In this document: positions 12,167 to 25,369 of the stretch, piece by piece
Numbering within the stretch: the stretch's first letter is position 1
Layout of the letters: every line of letters starts with the position of its first letter
Assembly: GCA_017893485.1 (NCBI GenBank)
Contig: CM030362.1
Location: 39,588,984 to 39,652,983 of the forward strand
DNA from: Hemerocallis citrina
Lineage: Eukaryota; Streptophyta; Magnoliopsida; Asparagales; Asphodelaceae
Direction: 5' to 3'
DNA length: 64,000 bases
Made by a program: the position numbers and the translations under genes
The notes under the pieces: generated by a model
What the model was told of the DNA's origin: nothing
What the model saw: the letters and a program-made list of their open reading frames with translations, nothing else
The model's database searches: none

Positions 12167-15100
12167 ATGTGGAGAAGAGCTTGTTCCCAACTCCTAACCC
12201 TAGCCCCCCGCCAATCCCTCCTCCGTCCTAATGCCGCCGGAACCCTTATTTCCCGCCGCATCCGTCCCTTCTCGTCTGACGCCGGTAACCTTCTTCTTTC
12301 TCTTATCCGCATTCGGTTCTTGATCCGATCCGATCTTGATCTGATGTAAAAAGCTTGTTGTTGAATTAGGTAATAGTTCGTCGATGTCGAAGAAGACAGT
12401 GGAGGATGTGATGCCGATTGCGACGGGGCTCGAGCGTGAGGAGCTCGAAGCTGAGCTCCAGGTTCGTTTAGCATCTGATGAATTATTAGCTTTTTTTTAA
12501 TTTTTTTTAATAATAATACTAATAATTATTTTATTTTATTTTATATTGTGGTGGTGAGTTGATTGATGCTTGTTTTGGAATGGTGGATTTTAGGGGAAGA
12601 AGCGGTTCGACATGGATGCTCCATCTGGTCCGTTTGGTACTAAGGTGAATCTCTTTCTCAGCTCGTCACTTTTTTGTAGGATATGGTTTTGGTTCTGATT
12701 AGCTCAAGTCTTGGTTAGTGGTTCATGAATGAATTTCTTTAGAACAGTAGTTCATCTTCGACTATTTTTAATCCTACTAATTTCGGTACATACCTCAGAA
12801 ATATTGTTATAGATCCTCTTAGTCACATAATAGATCTTCGAGATTTAGAAACCAACCACTATGTTCATTAATCCTTAGGGTTAGTTACATAGATTCCTAA
12901 GTTATCAAACAATGATCATAATCTTCAACCAAAAACAACATTAAAAGTATATATTTCATCACACATCACCTTATGAATACAACATGTTTAAGTGTATATG
13001 AAAACTAGCAGTCAACCCTAGAATGAGTTTTTTACCCAGTTGGAGAAATTCGCCAGGAACAATTTTTTTGGCATTATCTCCAAGTCTCCTTTTCCTTCGC
13101 CCTCTTTGATTGATGGCCTCCTCGTTGCAAAAATCTTCTGCTTTTTGTTGATTTGGGGAAAACTATATGAGTCAAGGAATCCTTCTTACCAAGTTATGAA
13201 AATGGCATAACTAGTTCCCATCTGTATAAATATCATGTGATGGCTATAATTGATTGTCCACATTGCATTTTCAAGTTACAATAATTAAACGAACTAATTA
13301 TAAGATAGTATATTCTCATGAGTCTATCACCAGGAAATGCATGTCTTCTGATATAATGTCTGCACACAGTTTTGGTTATAAACTATTAAGTATTAACCAA
13401 AAAAGAGGAAAAGAAGTACACCAATAAAGAAGAAAAGGGGAAAAAAACATTTTCTGAATTACACGACTCGAAGTAATTAAGAACATTACATTCTTGATAG
13501 AAAGATTCTCTGCGAGGTAGTTCTTCAATCAAGGAAATGTTGTTGACATATAAACTACCTACTTGTTTCTCCTTATTTCGTCACTTACACTGAACTTTTA
13601 ACTCATTCTAGTACAAGCCAATCCAATTTAGCAATACCCTTAAACTATTGATTTCTGGTTTGGACTGATATGTTTGCCAATTGTTACATGTTTTCATAGC
13701 AATGATGACACATATTTCATCTTTTCTTCAAATATTAGATTAGTTAATTAGAATGATTTTAAAATTGATACTCGTCATGAATAGGTGTGTCATCCTTGTA
13801 ATTTGTTTGGTTGTCGTAGAATGTTTACACAAATTTTTGCAGTACTGTGATGCCTAGATTAAAGTTTATCTAGGTCATTCACGACAGAAAATGCAATGAC
13901 TACATAGAGAAGTGATGGGTTCTAGTGTGCCGTCTCCTTCTTTTTGCTACTATTATAATGTTGGATCGTTTTTGGTTGATTTGATCAATATCTCATGCAT
14001 TTGGCAAACGATCTATTGTAGTTTCCTGTCCTCAGATAGCTTGTTAACCTTTTTACTTATCTTTAATCCCTGGCTGGAATATAGTGAGAAGCAGAGAGCA
14101 GTCCGAACGAAAATTGAATGTCAGGGCTTAGCCTTCAAATGTTTTAGAAGAAAAAGTGCCAAGTCCATTCTTGAAATAAAATATAAAATGGAATACTTAG
14201 AGCATCTATAGTGGTTGGCTGTATACTCATTTTTTGGAAAAAAATAGAAAAAAATGACGCTGCAGTCGTTCACTATATACCCAAAATTTGGGTTTTGGGT
14301 GAACAGACGTGTGCTATATTTGGGACACGAAATGAGATTTTGGAAAAAAAATGGCTGACAAAAGATGATCTTTCGTCCGTTCAATCAGTTGTCGCTGTAT
14401 TTTTTAAATTTTTGATTTTTATATTGGACGGGAAATGATTTACCGTCTGTTCGATTTTTATATACATATTTTAAAAAAAAATTCGACGGACGGGAAATGA
14501 TTTCTCGTTGGTTCCATTTTTTAATTTTTTTTTAAAAAAATCGACGGATGAAAAATGATTTCCCGCCTGTTCGATTTTAAAAAAAGAAATTGGAGCACGG
14601 ACGGGAAATGAAGCCCCGTCCTAGCCCAATTTGCAAATTTTTGGGTGGAAAATATCTTATAGAAGAGAGCCTATAAATATTTCTATAGGTATAGATTAGG
14701 TTTTAATTGAAATTAATTAAGAATTAAGATTTATTTAAGATTTAATAAGATTTAATTAGGATTAATTTAACAATAAATTAGGAATTAATTACGATTTAAA
14801 ATTTTTATTTTTTAAATTCTCAGACGGGAATGATTTCCCGTCCGTTGTTTTTTTATTTTTAAAAATAAAATAAAAATTAATGGACGGAAAATCATTCCTC
14901 ATTCGTCGATTTTTTAAAATTAAAACCCAAAATTTGGGTTTATACGACTACAGCTCAAAACCCATATTTCCTATTCCTATATGCCAAATACCCAAAATTT
15001 GGCTCAGCACGACTACATATGCTCTTAATGATAAAATTCTGCAAATTCTACAATGGTGCCAAGGCTATGAATTTGCATAACTAATAAATAAAAGTTATTA

Positions 15101-16336
15101 GAATCTTTAAAATAAACTAATCACCAATATAAGAAGCTAGGCTGTTGTATAAACTTTTGAGGTTGGAACTAAAGTTTCCTAGATATCCATACTAAACAGG
15201 GGCTTAAGCTGTCTAGCAAGCTTGTTAACAATGCACTGCTGCTTGTCTTGTTACTCACCTACAATGTCCAGAGGGTGAATGGCATTTTCTTTTCGGACTT
15301 ATGACTGTTTACTTTCTCTTACAATTTTTCCTTTCCAGTTTAGTTATTTTCCTTCTTTGCAACCACTGGTGTACTTTTACATCTCTATGCACACCCTATT
15401 CTTCTGGAATTGTTTCTAATTCTAGATCTGTTAGTAATTTCATAGCATTCAGCATGGGTCCACTGTTGTGCACTGATGTGGGGGATGCCATCATGCCAAC
15501 TCTAGCTAGCTCTTTGCATGTTTGGTAAATCGTAGGATGTTTCTTATGGGACCGTAGCTGGAACTTAATCAGTGATCAACGTACATTCTGCAGTCAAATT
15601 TCTTGATAACCTTTAACCTTTGTCTTTTTCAGCTTTGGAATAGGTCTAGGACTTCTGACAACATTTCTTCTTGATAAAGACGTCTTTTCATTATTTTTTG
15701 GTGATAGCGTTCTCTTTTATCATTCTCTCTTTTGTCAGTTGTGAATGTACAAGTGTTGGTGCTTAATAGACAGTTACTAATTTTTCTATCATTTCTTAAA
15801 ATAAATTTTCTTGGTATGTTTGTAGGAAGCACCTGCTGTCATCCAGTCCTACTGTAACAAAAGAATAGTTGGCTGTCCTGGTGGTGAAGGCGGTAAGTCG
15901 CTCTAACTATTATTTTCCTTCGAGATCTGGTTTGGTTGTTTGAACAGATAGAGATAGGTTGCATCAGCTATTCATTTAACTTATGTTCAGTTATATATAT
16001 TGGATATGGATTAAAAGGTTTTATATGTTTATGTCATATAACAAGTTATTTTGAAACCATATGTTTGCAGAGGATGAGCATGATGTTGTCTGGTTCTGGT
16101 TGGAGAAAGACAAGCCACATGAATGCCCTGTGTGTTCCCAGTACTTTGTGGTAAGTTATTCTGCTATATTGTCCTTTAAATTTAAATATAAATATCCTAT
16201 GGCGTAGAAAGAATTGGTTGATTGTTCTGGCTTCAGCTTCGTTGTTATGTGAACTTTCTTATGTTTCTTTTCTCAGCTTGAGGTGATTGGCGAAGGAGGA
16301 TCACCAGATGGACATGATGATGATGAACATCACTAA
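12167..16336 (+). CDS. COX5B: Cytochrome c oxidase subunit 5b, mitochondrial (six exons)
   Basis: Exons are 12167-12284, 12370-12461, 12594-12644, 15826-15892, 16071-16150 and 16277-16336, all with GT/AG borders and phases that add up to 155 codons plus TAA. The product is the nuclear-encoded zinc-binding subunit Vb of respiratory complex IV. Residues 1-37 (MWRRACSQLL... with many Arg, Ser and Leu, no acid) look like a mitochondrial presequence. The mature part shows KKTVEDVMPIATG (about 48-60), the conserved GPFGTKEAPAV, then GCPGGEG and ECPVCSQYF; Cys104, Cys128 and Cys131 are the candidate zinc ligands. The C-terminus is the usual Asp/His-rich tail (DGHDDDEHH). The length matches the plant family. 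Intron 3 (3.18 kb) is enlarged by a Harbinger MITE at 14200-15024. An AATAAA lies at 16366-16371. No defect was seen, and I regard this as a working gene. Confidence 0.95.
14200..15024. mobile_element. PIF/Harbinger-type MITE 2 in COX5B intron 3
   Basis: It is flanked by TTA (14197-14199 and 15025-15027). Its ends, gagcatctatagtgg and ...cgactacatatgctc, are related to MITE 1. The interior carries repeated copies of gacgggaaatgatttcccgtc-like palindromes. It is 825 bp and non-coding, sits well away from the splice sites, and is therefore probably harmless to splicing. Confidence 0.8.
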
Positions 16337-16371
16337 GGCATGTACAGATGTACCATCTTTGTGAAAATAAA

Positions 16372-18430
16372 AATTGGTGAGATGGATGGTTCTGTTATAT
16401 TGTGCAGCCTCAAACGGCATTTAGATATTTTGTTTTATCAATTTTCTTGCCCATGTAGAAAAGATAGTATTTTCTGTTAGTGCTTTTTTTGATTACATGG
16501 CTTTCAGCCATCTACTTGATATTGGAAATTTTTCCGCTTGTCAATGCATCATCGAATAATTGATGAGCACATTGAATCCTGGTTCCTCTTTCTTTTATAA
16601 TGGTAACCTCATCTGTTAGGTTCTTCCTTTTGCAATATAAGCATGCAAACTTACGTTTTTTTCCCCCTCATTGCCTTATATGATCTATCTATATTGAAGG
16701 GCATGCAAGGAGAAATCTGTCTGTATGGTTATAGTTTGTGTTTGACTTGTCATATATTATATCTTGGAGCAGTATTTGTCATTATATTCTGCTGTTATGT
16801 AGTATAATTTCAACTGTCACAAGTTGTGCTGTCTACAATGTTTTGTTAAAGCAACAAATATCGGTAGCTCCTGCAAAATTTGGTTGCTCTAAAATTGATG
16901 TAACCTTAAAGCACAGAATTCTTTGATTTCCGGTCCTGAATATTGTTGATGTAGCTTGGCTATGTTTTAATGGTGAAAGTTTATTTGAAAATATGATCGT
17001 CACATTATCTGCATCTGTCTACATCCATGGCCCTATTGAGTATTTAGCCTAGTTGGTCTATGATACGAGAACCTATCATCTCACAGTTGTACCAGGTCTA
17101 TTATGAGTTAGTTCTATTACTTCGCTAAGAGTATGAGTGAACACCATTAACAGGCTTTCAGTAGGTCTAATCTTCTCCCAGCTTGATTCAATCATGCAAG
17201 TTAAGGCTCGTATTATTTCTGATATCTAGCTAAATAAGGCTATTGGTATTACTCTCTGATATGTTGTATCTAGTCTATTGTAGATGCAGTTGTACAGGTG
17301 CTTTCACAGAGACAATGCATGAAATGGACAGTGGTATGATAATTCCGGAAAAAGGATACAGGAACCAACAAGTATCTTTTTAAATTAAAATTTGATCACA
17401 TAATATATTAGCTATTGTGTATGGCTATTGTTTGTACAATTGTAATTGGTTAGGTATCACGTGCACACAGAGAGGTACAGTTTTTTTTTTTTTTTTTGTT
17501 GTTGTTAATTTTTTTATATTTAAGTGAATAGTCGATATAGATTTAAAATTTAAAATTTTGCAGTGGTTGAGGTAATTGAAAGTTGATTTTGAGTTAATGA
17601 TTGATATAACTTCGACTTAAAATTGTGTGGTTGAGATTGGTTTGAGTGGGAACACAACTCAAACTCTAGTTACAACTACTAGGTAACTCCACATGCGATA
17701 ATGCACTGGTTACATTTTTTTTCTTTCTTTGTCATGTACTATATAGGGAGTGTTTCATTTTTTTAATATAAATTTATAGAGATTTGCTTTCCTCCTGAAA
17801 CTTATATATCTTTTCATTTTACTTGCGTTTCTTTGAATTTGATTTGTGTCCACACATGGTAATTGATTTTTTTAGCATGCGTAACTTCAATTTGATTTGG
17901 TGTTTTGCTCCTAATTTTGCTCTACATTGTTCCTTTTAAAACTTGAATTGGCTGTCTGTGCAAGTGCATGTACTCTTATTATTTCCATTCCCACCTTTTT
18001 TATAGTGGATGGTTGATATAACTTGAATTAGCTGTCTGTGCAAGTGCATATACTATGGTTGACTTAAAAATGTGTAATTGAGATTGTTTTGTGTGTCTTG
18101 GTTGTTCTTGGTAGCAACACCCTTATCTGCTTAGTTATATGTCATAGTAGAGATTACTATGAATATGAAACAGTCCTCCCTAACCCTAAGTAACTATATC
18201 CACTATCCCCATGGTTCCTGCCATTTCCCAACCACCTCTCATGTCTTCAGTTCCAACAACAATACTACCATAGTGGTTCAATCAAATGTGTGGACGGCAC
18301 GGGGCACGGGTCAGACGAAGAAAATAGTCGCTGAATACGAAAAAATAGTCACATTCAGCGAAAAAAAGCTGAAGTCTAAATATGTCAAACAGTGAAACTT
18401 CACCTCTGTTTCTTCCTTCACTAGTTCTGG
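16372..18430. other. Intergenic DNA between COX5B and the kinase pseudogene
   Basis: It is AT-rich with a T run near 17480. A phrase of about 40 bp (gaattggctgtctgtgcaag and context) occurs near 17945 and again near 18027. The open frame at 18159-18395 has no recognisable motif. No gene is called. Confidence 0.5.
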
Positions 18431-18439
18431 TGAATTCCT

Positions 18440-19787
18440 AATCGAAACCAGGAGTAAGATCCTCCCTGTGTGTTCATCCTTGTTGGCATCCTAATTCTGA
18501 TCATTGTAGTTCTCCGGCTGTCCCTTGCCGTCTCTTAAGACTTTCTCTGTTTTTGCCTGCACTGACCTTATTCTGATCCTTGCCATCTTCACCTGGATCA
18601 TCATCCAACTCAGAATTACTAATCTGAGACAGACATCAATGGTAAGACGGTCGGATTTTCAAGGGGAAGAACTGCAGCTCCAGTACAGCTACCTCCGGAG
18701 AGTTGCTGATCTGCCTACCAAGTTCCCTTATCAAGCCCTCGAAGCGGCTACTGACAACTTCCTGTTCTTGATTGGTCGTGGCTCTTCGGCATCTGTCTTC
18801 AAGGGCATCCTCAGCGATGGCACTGCCATTGCTGTCAAATGAATTGAAGGTTCCGAGTATCGTGAAGGCGAGTTCAGCACGGAGGTCACTGCTATCGCCT
18901 ATGTGCAGCATGCCAACCTCGTTCACATACTTGGCTATTGCCTTGCCCCTAGGAATGGTCCATGCATCCTCGTATACAATTTTGTTCACAATGGGTCGCT
19001 TGGCAAGTGGATCTTCCCTCAAAAGGGTCAAAGGTGGATCTTCCCTCAAAAGGGTCAAAGGTCGGATCATCAACAGCGCAAATTCTTGAGTTAGCCTTTA
19101 AGGCACAACATTGCTATTGATGTGGCCAAAGCCTTGGCCGACATCCATAATGATTGTCGCTCGCGGGTGTTGCATCTTGACATCAAGCCTGAGAACATCC
19201 TCATAGACGAGAGCTTCGAAATGCTCGTTTCTAATTTTGGATTATCGACGCTGATGGGGAAGGACGAGAGCCGGATCGTGACGACAACTCGAGGCACAAG
19301 AGGGTACTTAGCACCAGAGTGGTTCATCGGGAAGGGAGTTTCAGAAAAGTGGGATATATTCAGCTTTGGCATCGCAGAGGGAGTGGTTGTATTTGCCGAG
19401 AATTGTAATGGAGAAGGTGAATCAAGGGAAATTGATGGAAGTAGTGGATGAGAGATTGATCAGAGGTGGAGTGGAGGAGAGGGAGGTGAGGACTCTGGTT
19501 TACGTAGCATTGTGGTGTAGTGTATTACGGGAGGAGGTGAAACTTAGGCCAAGCGTGGCTGAGGTGGTGGAGATGTTGCAAGGGAAAGTAGATGTGGAGG
19601 CTCTGGAAATTGAGACAGAGATGCTCATTCTCGGTCATTTGGGATGGCGCTTGTAACTATGCAGGATAAGCAGGAGGCTACCGACATTGCTGCTGCTGTT
19701 ATGCCACAAAATTGGCAGATGGAGGGTCACACTCCTCCAGTATTGTCGACATATTCCGTAGCAACTACAGTTATGTCTCGTCGATAG
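18440..19787 (+). pseudogene. Receptor-like protein kinase pseudogene (At5g20050-like)
   Basis: Order of parts: membrane segments (about 18490-18620), juxtamembrane region, glycine loop IGRGSSASVFKG (18774-18809), catalytic Lys in AIAVK (18828-18839), catalytic loop HLDIKPENI (19171-19197), NFGLS in place of DFG (19231-19245), GTRGYLAPEW (19291-19320) and the C-lobe. The order and spacing match the single-gene Arabidopsis receptor-like kinase family At5g20050. Breaks: a 1-base shift near 18534, TGA at 18840 just after the catalytic Lys, TAG at 19092 where the family has Trp, a loss of about 25 codons with a frameshift near 19375 (after FSFGI), and another shift near 19640. A 27-bp in-frame tandem duplication lies at 19008-19061. 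Asp to Asn in the DFG motif would also destroy activity. No introns were seen; the parent family is also largely intronless, so a retrocopy cannot be told from direct decay. Confidence 0.85.
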
Positions 19788-20207
19788 TAGTAAATAAGAG
19801 AAGGTTAGCGAAATAGTGTTCCATAGTCAGATTATATTTTGGGTTTGCGATGAGTAATTTGTATAGATCTAGCTGCAATATAGGATCGGATATACAAAAC
19901 TGTGATGAATTTTCAGGGGAAATCATGTTATGTTCAACCTAAATTCTGCTTTGATCTGATATTGCCTATCTAGTCTCTCCGTGTCCTTGATAGTTTTTTA
20001 CTTAGAAGTTACAACTACTTTCGTTCGTTGCAATCGCAAATGGCCAGAGGCAACGGTAATAACAGACGATGGAGCTAGGCTTTGCTGGTTGCATGAGTTG
20101 AATCATTAGTTTCAACAGAGTATGAATTAAGTTGAAAGTTGCAACTAAAAAAAATATTGCAACTTTTTCTATAACTTCATTGAAAAACAATCCATATTAA
20201 TCAAAGA
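19788..20207. other. Intergenic DNA
   Basis: No gene or repeat recognised. Confidence 0.5.
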
Positions 20208-20710
20208 TCTATATAATAAAACACAAAGAAAGCTATCAAGTGCTTCTTGTTTAATAGACTTGAAATCAACAGTTCAGATCTAACCTCACAACACATATTT
20301 TTCCGCCCAAAAGTTTTTCCCAAAACTGAAATTCAAATCTCAAAACAACACATTTATTTATTTATTTCTCTATCTCTCTCTATTTACTTAGAAATTTATA
20401 TTTTCATATTTCAGGTTTGTAAATTTTCAGATTTTTTATGCATTTTTTATTGCTTATGTTACATTCAAAATAGCAAATATCTCATCAACAGTTAAATTCC
20501 ATCATTTTCCACACTCAAAGTTTCTTACACCCCCATTTATAATTATTTTTCAACATATACTAATGAAAACATGGACTTTATTTACAACTAATTGTTGTTT
20601 TACTATTCAAACTTGAGCTACATAATTGTTATTTTATTGTTTACAAGACTTTCGTAGGTTGTATCGTTCCAAAGACGTGCCGTACGCCACGTGCCCATGG
20701 GCAAATCTAG
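20208..20710 (+). mobile_element. Non-autonomous Helitron, copy B
   Basis: It starts TCTATATAATAAAACACAAA after A and ends AAATCTAG before T. The 3' hairpin (acgtgccgtacgccacgtgc) is partly degraded. It belongs to the same family as copy A and is non-coding. Confidence 0.8.
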
Positions 20711-20795
20711 TACTTCTACAAAACTCGGCATATCTTGATGAAAAAAATGCATGCATCATGGTGGGAAATGGGAAATGTCTCATCTTAACAAAATA

Positions 20796-20920
20796 TCTAT
20801 ATAATAAAACACAAAGAAAGCTATCAAGTGGTCATTCAGTAGGGTTGAAATCAATGGTTCAGATCTAACCTCACAAAACATATTTTTCCACCAAAAAGTT
20901 TCCCCCCAAAACTCAAACTC

Positions 20921-20991
<71 letters not shown>

Positions 20992-21336
20992 ACTATTTAC
21001 TCAGAAATTTAAAATTTCAGATTTCAGGTTTGTACATATTCAGATTTTTTATGCATTTTTTATTGCTCATGTTACATTGAAAATAGCAAAATCTCATCAA
21101 TAGTTAAATTTCATCATTTTCCACACTGAAAGTTCCAAGAAGTTGGATTTTTACACCCCCATTTATAATTATTTTTCAACATATACTAATGGAAACATAG
21201 ACTTTTATTTACAACTAATTATTATTTTACTATTCAAACTTGAGCTACATAATTGTTGTTTTATTGTTTACAAGACTTTCATATGCTGTATCGTTTCAAA
21301 GACGTGCCGTAGGCACATGCCCACGGGAAAACCTAG
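20796..21336 (+). mobile_element. Non-autonomous Helitron, copy C
   Basis: It has the same left end after A and ends AAACCTAG before T. The hairpin gtgccgtaggcac lies at 21304-21316. It contains a (TA)n tract at about 20924-20988. It lies 85 bp downstream of copy B in the same orientation. Confidence 0.8.
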
Positions 21337-21700
21337 TTTATATATAAATTTAAAAAAATCAAACAAGATGATTCTTCAAATGAATAAATGGATAAAAAAG
21401 GTAGACAAAAGTCGAATTGGCTAAAAGAAAATTTCGAACAAGGAGCCTAAATCAAAATTTCCCTAGTTAAGTTTTTTTTTATAAAAATATTTATTTTTAG
21501 AATAAAGTTGACCTAAAACTAATGGGAATTAACGAAACAAAGTAGAACATATTACAATACCTAAAACTAATGTTCATAAAGAAGGAACATCGAAAAGTAT
21601 CATTACAAAATCAAGACTACAACATTTACTTGTCCCTCCCCAAGCTAAAATTACAGTATAATGCACTTGCACCATGCTTTCCTAGCCCACAGATGTCGTG
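21337..21700. other. AT-rich intergenic DNA
   Basis: Nothing recognisable. Confidence 0.5.
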
Positions 21701-21714
21701 CAACCTAAGATCCT

Positions 21715-22245
21715 ATCCATCTTACAGATGACGACTCATCGATCACTCATCATAGTGATGACTTTTCAATTCATCTCTTAGCAACAACTCATCCGACCAC
21801 CACTCCAGCGACAACTTCCCGTACCCCATTCGGTGATGCCTTGCCCGTACAACACACCGGAGATGACTTGCCTGATTCTTCTCCGATGACGACTTGTCCA
21901 TACACCCTTTCGATGACAACTTGTCCCTTTTCTACCCCGGAACGACATGCTCGTTCACCGCACGGTAGCAGTATCCCCCGTTCGCCACTTCAATGATGAC
22001 TAGCCCGAACGCCATCTTTGCGACGGCTTGGCCATTAACAGACCTGCAATGTTACCGCGGCAATAACTTGCACTTCCTCCTCAAATAGCGACACTCGCGC
22101 TTCCACCACAGCAACAACGACTTGCACATCTATCACAATAGCCTCAGCTCATACATCGACCATCATATCGACAACTCGCACATCAATCAAAATGAAGACG
22201 ACTTGTCCATGTCCCACAACGGTGAGGACTCGTACATTCACCAAA
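21715..22245. repeat. Degenerate minisatellite, unit about 30 bp
   Basis: Roughly 16-18 diverged copies of a core like gatgacgacttgtcc(at) recur every 20-40 bp (for example near 21722, 21808, 21853, 21878, 21910, 21993, 22108 and 22195). The block is less AT-rich than its surroundings. Open frames through it lack conserved motifs. Confidence 0.55.
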
Positions 22246-23600
22246 ATTGTACAATTGATGCCAAATTTGAGCAGAGCAAAATGAAACCCCAAATTAACCT
22301 CATAGCCCAAATGTGAGCTCCCTAATAAATTTGAGAACCCTGTCGGTTCCAAATCCGAACTCCAAAAGCCCAAATCCACACTTCATCGTGGCCCCAAACC
22401 CAACACCTTACTAGCCTAGCTAGGCCTAAACTCCTCAATCCCGTATAGCCTAGCCTATGTCACATGAAGTCTCCTTGGGCCCCATACCCATACAGCCAAG
22501 CCTAATGAAAAGAGCACCCGACAACTTGAGCCCCACATCCACACAGCCTAGCCTAAGGCACATGGAAACATGGTGGGCCTCACATCCTCTCCCCTATTCT
22601 TTTCACCAGTCAACTCTCGCCACCTCATTCCTCATGCCAATCCCTCTCCTTTCTCGGGCCTACACCAGAAGGCCTACACCAAAAGGCACATTACGCCCCT
22701 GTGTGTCCAAGATGGAAACGACACTTCTAGATTCAAATTTGCAATTCAAATTGTTGACAGTGACATCCACCACACTGGACCCACTCTCCTACAACTGTGG
22801 CTCGATGTCATGTGCCACTCCTCATCTGTCACGAATTCTCCTCCAAGCTCCATTCCGGACCATCCACTTGCTTGAACTCAAAATCTGGCCCGTTTTGGCC
22901 CATCTGCCCCGATCCGACTTGGAGATTCTCCGATCAGCTCAATTCCAGGTTGACAGTGACATCCACCATGAAAGATGACTTCAACCACCACCGAATCAAC
23001 TCGCATGCGTCCCCGCCTATGACCACACACAACAGCAACACCTCGTTCCCTGGCGTCCACTCCGCTGAGAACTTCGACAATGGCTCGAACATTGAATCCG
23101 ACAATGTTGCGCCGCCGCAATCACCGTTATAAGTAATGGTCATTGCCAAAAAGCAAGTGCACCAACTTACCATCACACCAACTCTTGAATCCATGTGCAT
23201 CACCGTTGCCAGCGAACGCATCTCTAAACGTATTTATTCACTGACCCATCTCCCATCTCACTTTCTACCACCAAACTTTGATGGTGTCAACCAAAAACAA
23301 CCGGACAAACGAATCAACACAGACGTCACCGGTCACCAACCACTCTCGTCGAAGCTCCGTCGGCTTTCCCTGACACCTAATCCGGTGAAAATTCCGGTGA
23401 AGTCCACCAAGATCATCTGCGATGTCGTGGAAAAATTTACCAACACATGAATGCATGTCCATCACCATTGCCGACAAACCAATCTCAAACTCTATGATTT
23501 GCTAGCAAGCCCAACTATAGCGAACCAACTCCAACCACAATACAACTCGCTGGCGAGCCAACCGTGCCCTTCCTGTGGGCATACTAGGGTCCGTTTGGTT
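22246..23600. other. Unidentified moderately GC-rich segment
   Basis: Overlapping open frames of 80-173 codons occur on both strands (such as 22457-22978, plus), but none shows a known motif and they shadow one another. Short internal repeats occur (cagcctagcctaaggcac near 22545; ttgacagtgacatccacca at 22753 and 22949). It could be decayed transposon or captured gene sequence. I do not call a gene. Confidence 0.4.
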
Positions 23601-23762
23601 CATTGTTTTGAAAATCCTTTTTTAATTTTGTTTTTGAAAAAAAATTACAAAGTTGTTTTTTGTGATTTTAAAAAACATAATATTCTTTGGTAAGCTATTT
23701 TAATAAAATAGTTTTTTTTTCAAAAATGAAGTATAAAAGACATTTGGTAAATTGGCTACAGA

Positions 23763-24320
<558 letters not shown>

Positions 24321-24324
<4 letters not shown>

Positions 24325-24656
24325 CCCTTTCGTTCCGCACCACTTTGGTGTGCACTCGCCCTTCTGGCCATCGCCTGGATAATCCAAACAGTTTACATTG
24401 ATCTACATGTCCAAATTAGTCTAAATATGTAAAATCAAGTCATTTGAAAATCATTTGTCCATCTATCATGTCATTATTAAAAAAAATGGTATTCAGCTAC
24501 AATTTTGTAACACTTCAATGCATGGACAAATGAATTTCAAATAACTTGATTTTACACATTTAGGCTAATTTATACGTGTAGACCAATATGAACGGTTTGG
24601 ATCATCCATGCGATGGCCAGAAGGGCAAGTGCACACAAAAGTGGTACACGAGGGAA

Positions 24657-24661
<5 letters not shown>
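24321..24661. mobile_element. Foldback MITE M2 between (TA)n tracts
   Basis: The ends are agttccctttcgttcc and its inverse ...cgagggaaact. Arms of about 145 bp surround a centre at about 24470-24510, with (TA)n directly on both sides. It is closely related to M3 (39005-39841) and serves as the empty-site reference for the hAT inserted there. Confidence 0.8.
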
Positions 24662-24720
<59 letters not shown>

Positions 24721-24724
<4 letters not shown>

Positions 24725-25075
24725 TTTGCTCAGTTGAAAACGGGTTCGTTTTCAACGGGTTGGAAAACAGCCATCCTGGCCGTCGATCTCGATCTGATCT
24801 TGATCAGCGGATCAGATCAAGATCCGCTTTAGTCTCCCACTAACGTTCCCAAAAGCGGAGGGGTATTTTCGTCACTTCATGCCAAAAAACGTTTCAGACT
24901 TAGCGTTTTTTTGGCGTGAAGTTTTTTTTTTGTCGAAAAAAATACTTAGGTCGTTGTTGAAAACAACGGCCTAGGTTAAAAAAACATACCTTGGCCGTTG
25001 TTGGCAACAACGGCCTAAGTATGTACAAGTGTTTTTCCAAACACTTGTACATACTTAGATCACCATCTCCCTCAC
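24721..25075 (+). repeat. Left terminal inverted repeat of the MULE
   Basis: It pairs with 37792-38157 over about 350 bp. The gccgttgt palindromes are centred near 24965 and 25004. A second hairpin (tgtacaagtgtttttcc/aaacacttgtaca) lies at 25021-25052. It probably carries the promoter of the transposase gene, since the CT-rich leader starts directly inside it. Confidence 0.85.
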
Positions 25076-25369
25076 AACTCTCTCTCTCTCGCTAGTGGAG
25101 CTCGATAAACCCATTTCCCCAAACCGTAGCTCTCTTTCTATCGAACTAAAAAACCTACTCTCTCTTGGTCGTTGCTTTTCACTGAATCTCTCCCTATTCT
25201 CAGTCTCTAGCCCTCTTCCTTTGAAGATCCCAATTACAAAAAAACCCTAACCCTTACGAAATCTACCCAACCCTAAAACTCTAATCCTGAATAAATTAGC
25301 CAAACCCTACTCCCCTTCCTTTCTCTATAGCAGCGCGCAGCGGCCTCCCGAACACCCTCATTGTTAAAG

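Noticed and set aside
11983..12474. 163-codon minus-strand open frame
   Set aside because: It lies antisense to the COX5B promoter and first two exons and has no motif; it is a shadow of GC-rich coding sequence.
22457..23450. Overlapping frames up to 173 codons as a novel protein gene
   Set aside because: Frames overlap on both strands, carry no conserved motif or splice support and sit beside a degenerate repeat; left as unidentified sequence.
24321..24661. Foldback MITE as a microRNA precursor
   Set aside because: The arms are ~145 bp and the sequence is multi-copy with transposon-like borders; a hairpin alone does not support a microRNA call.
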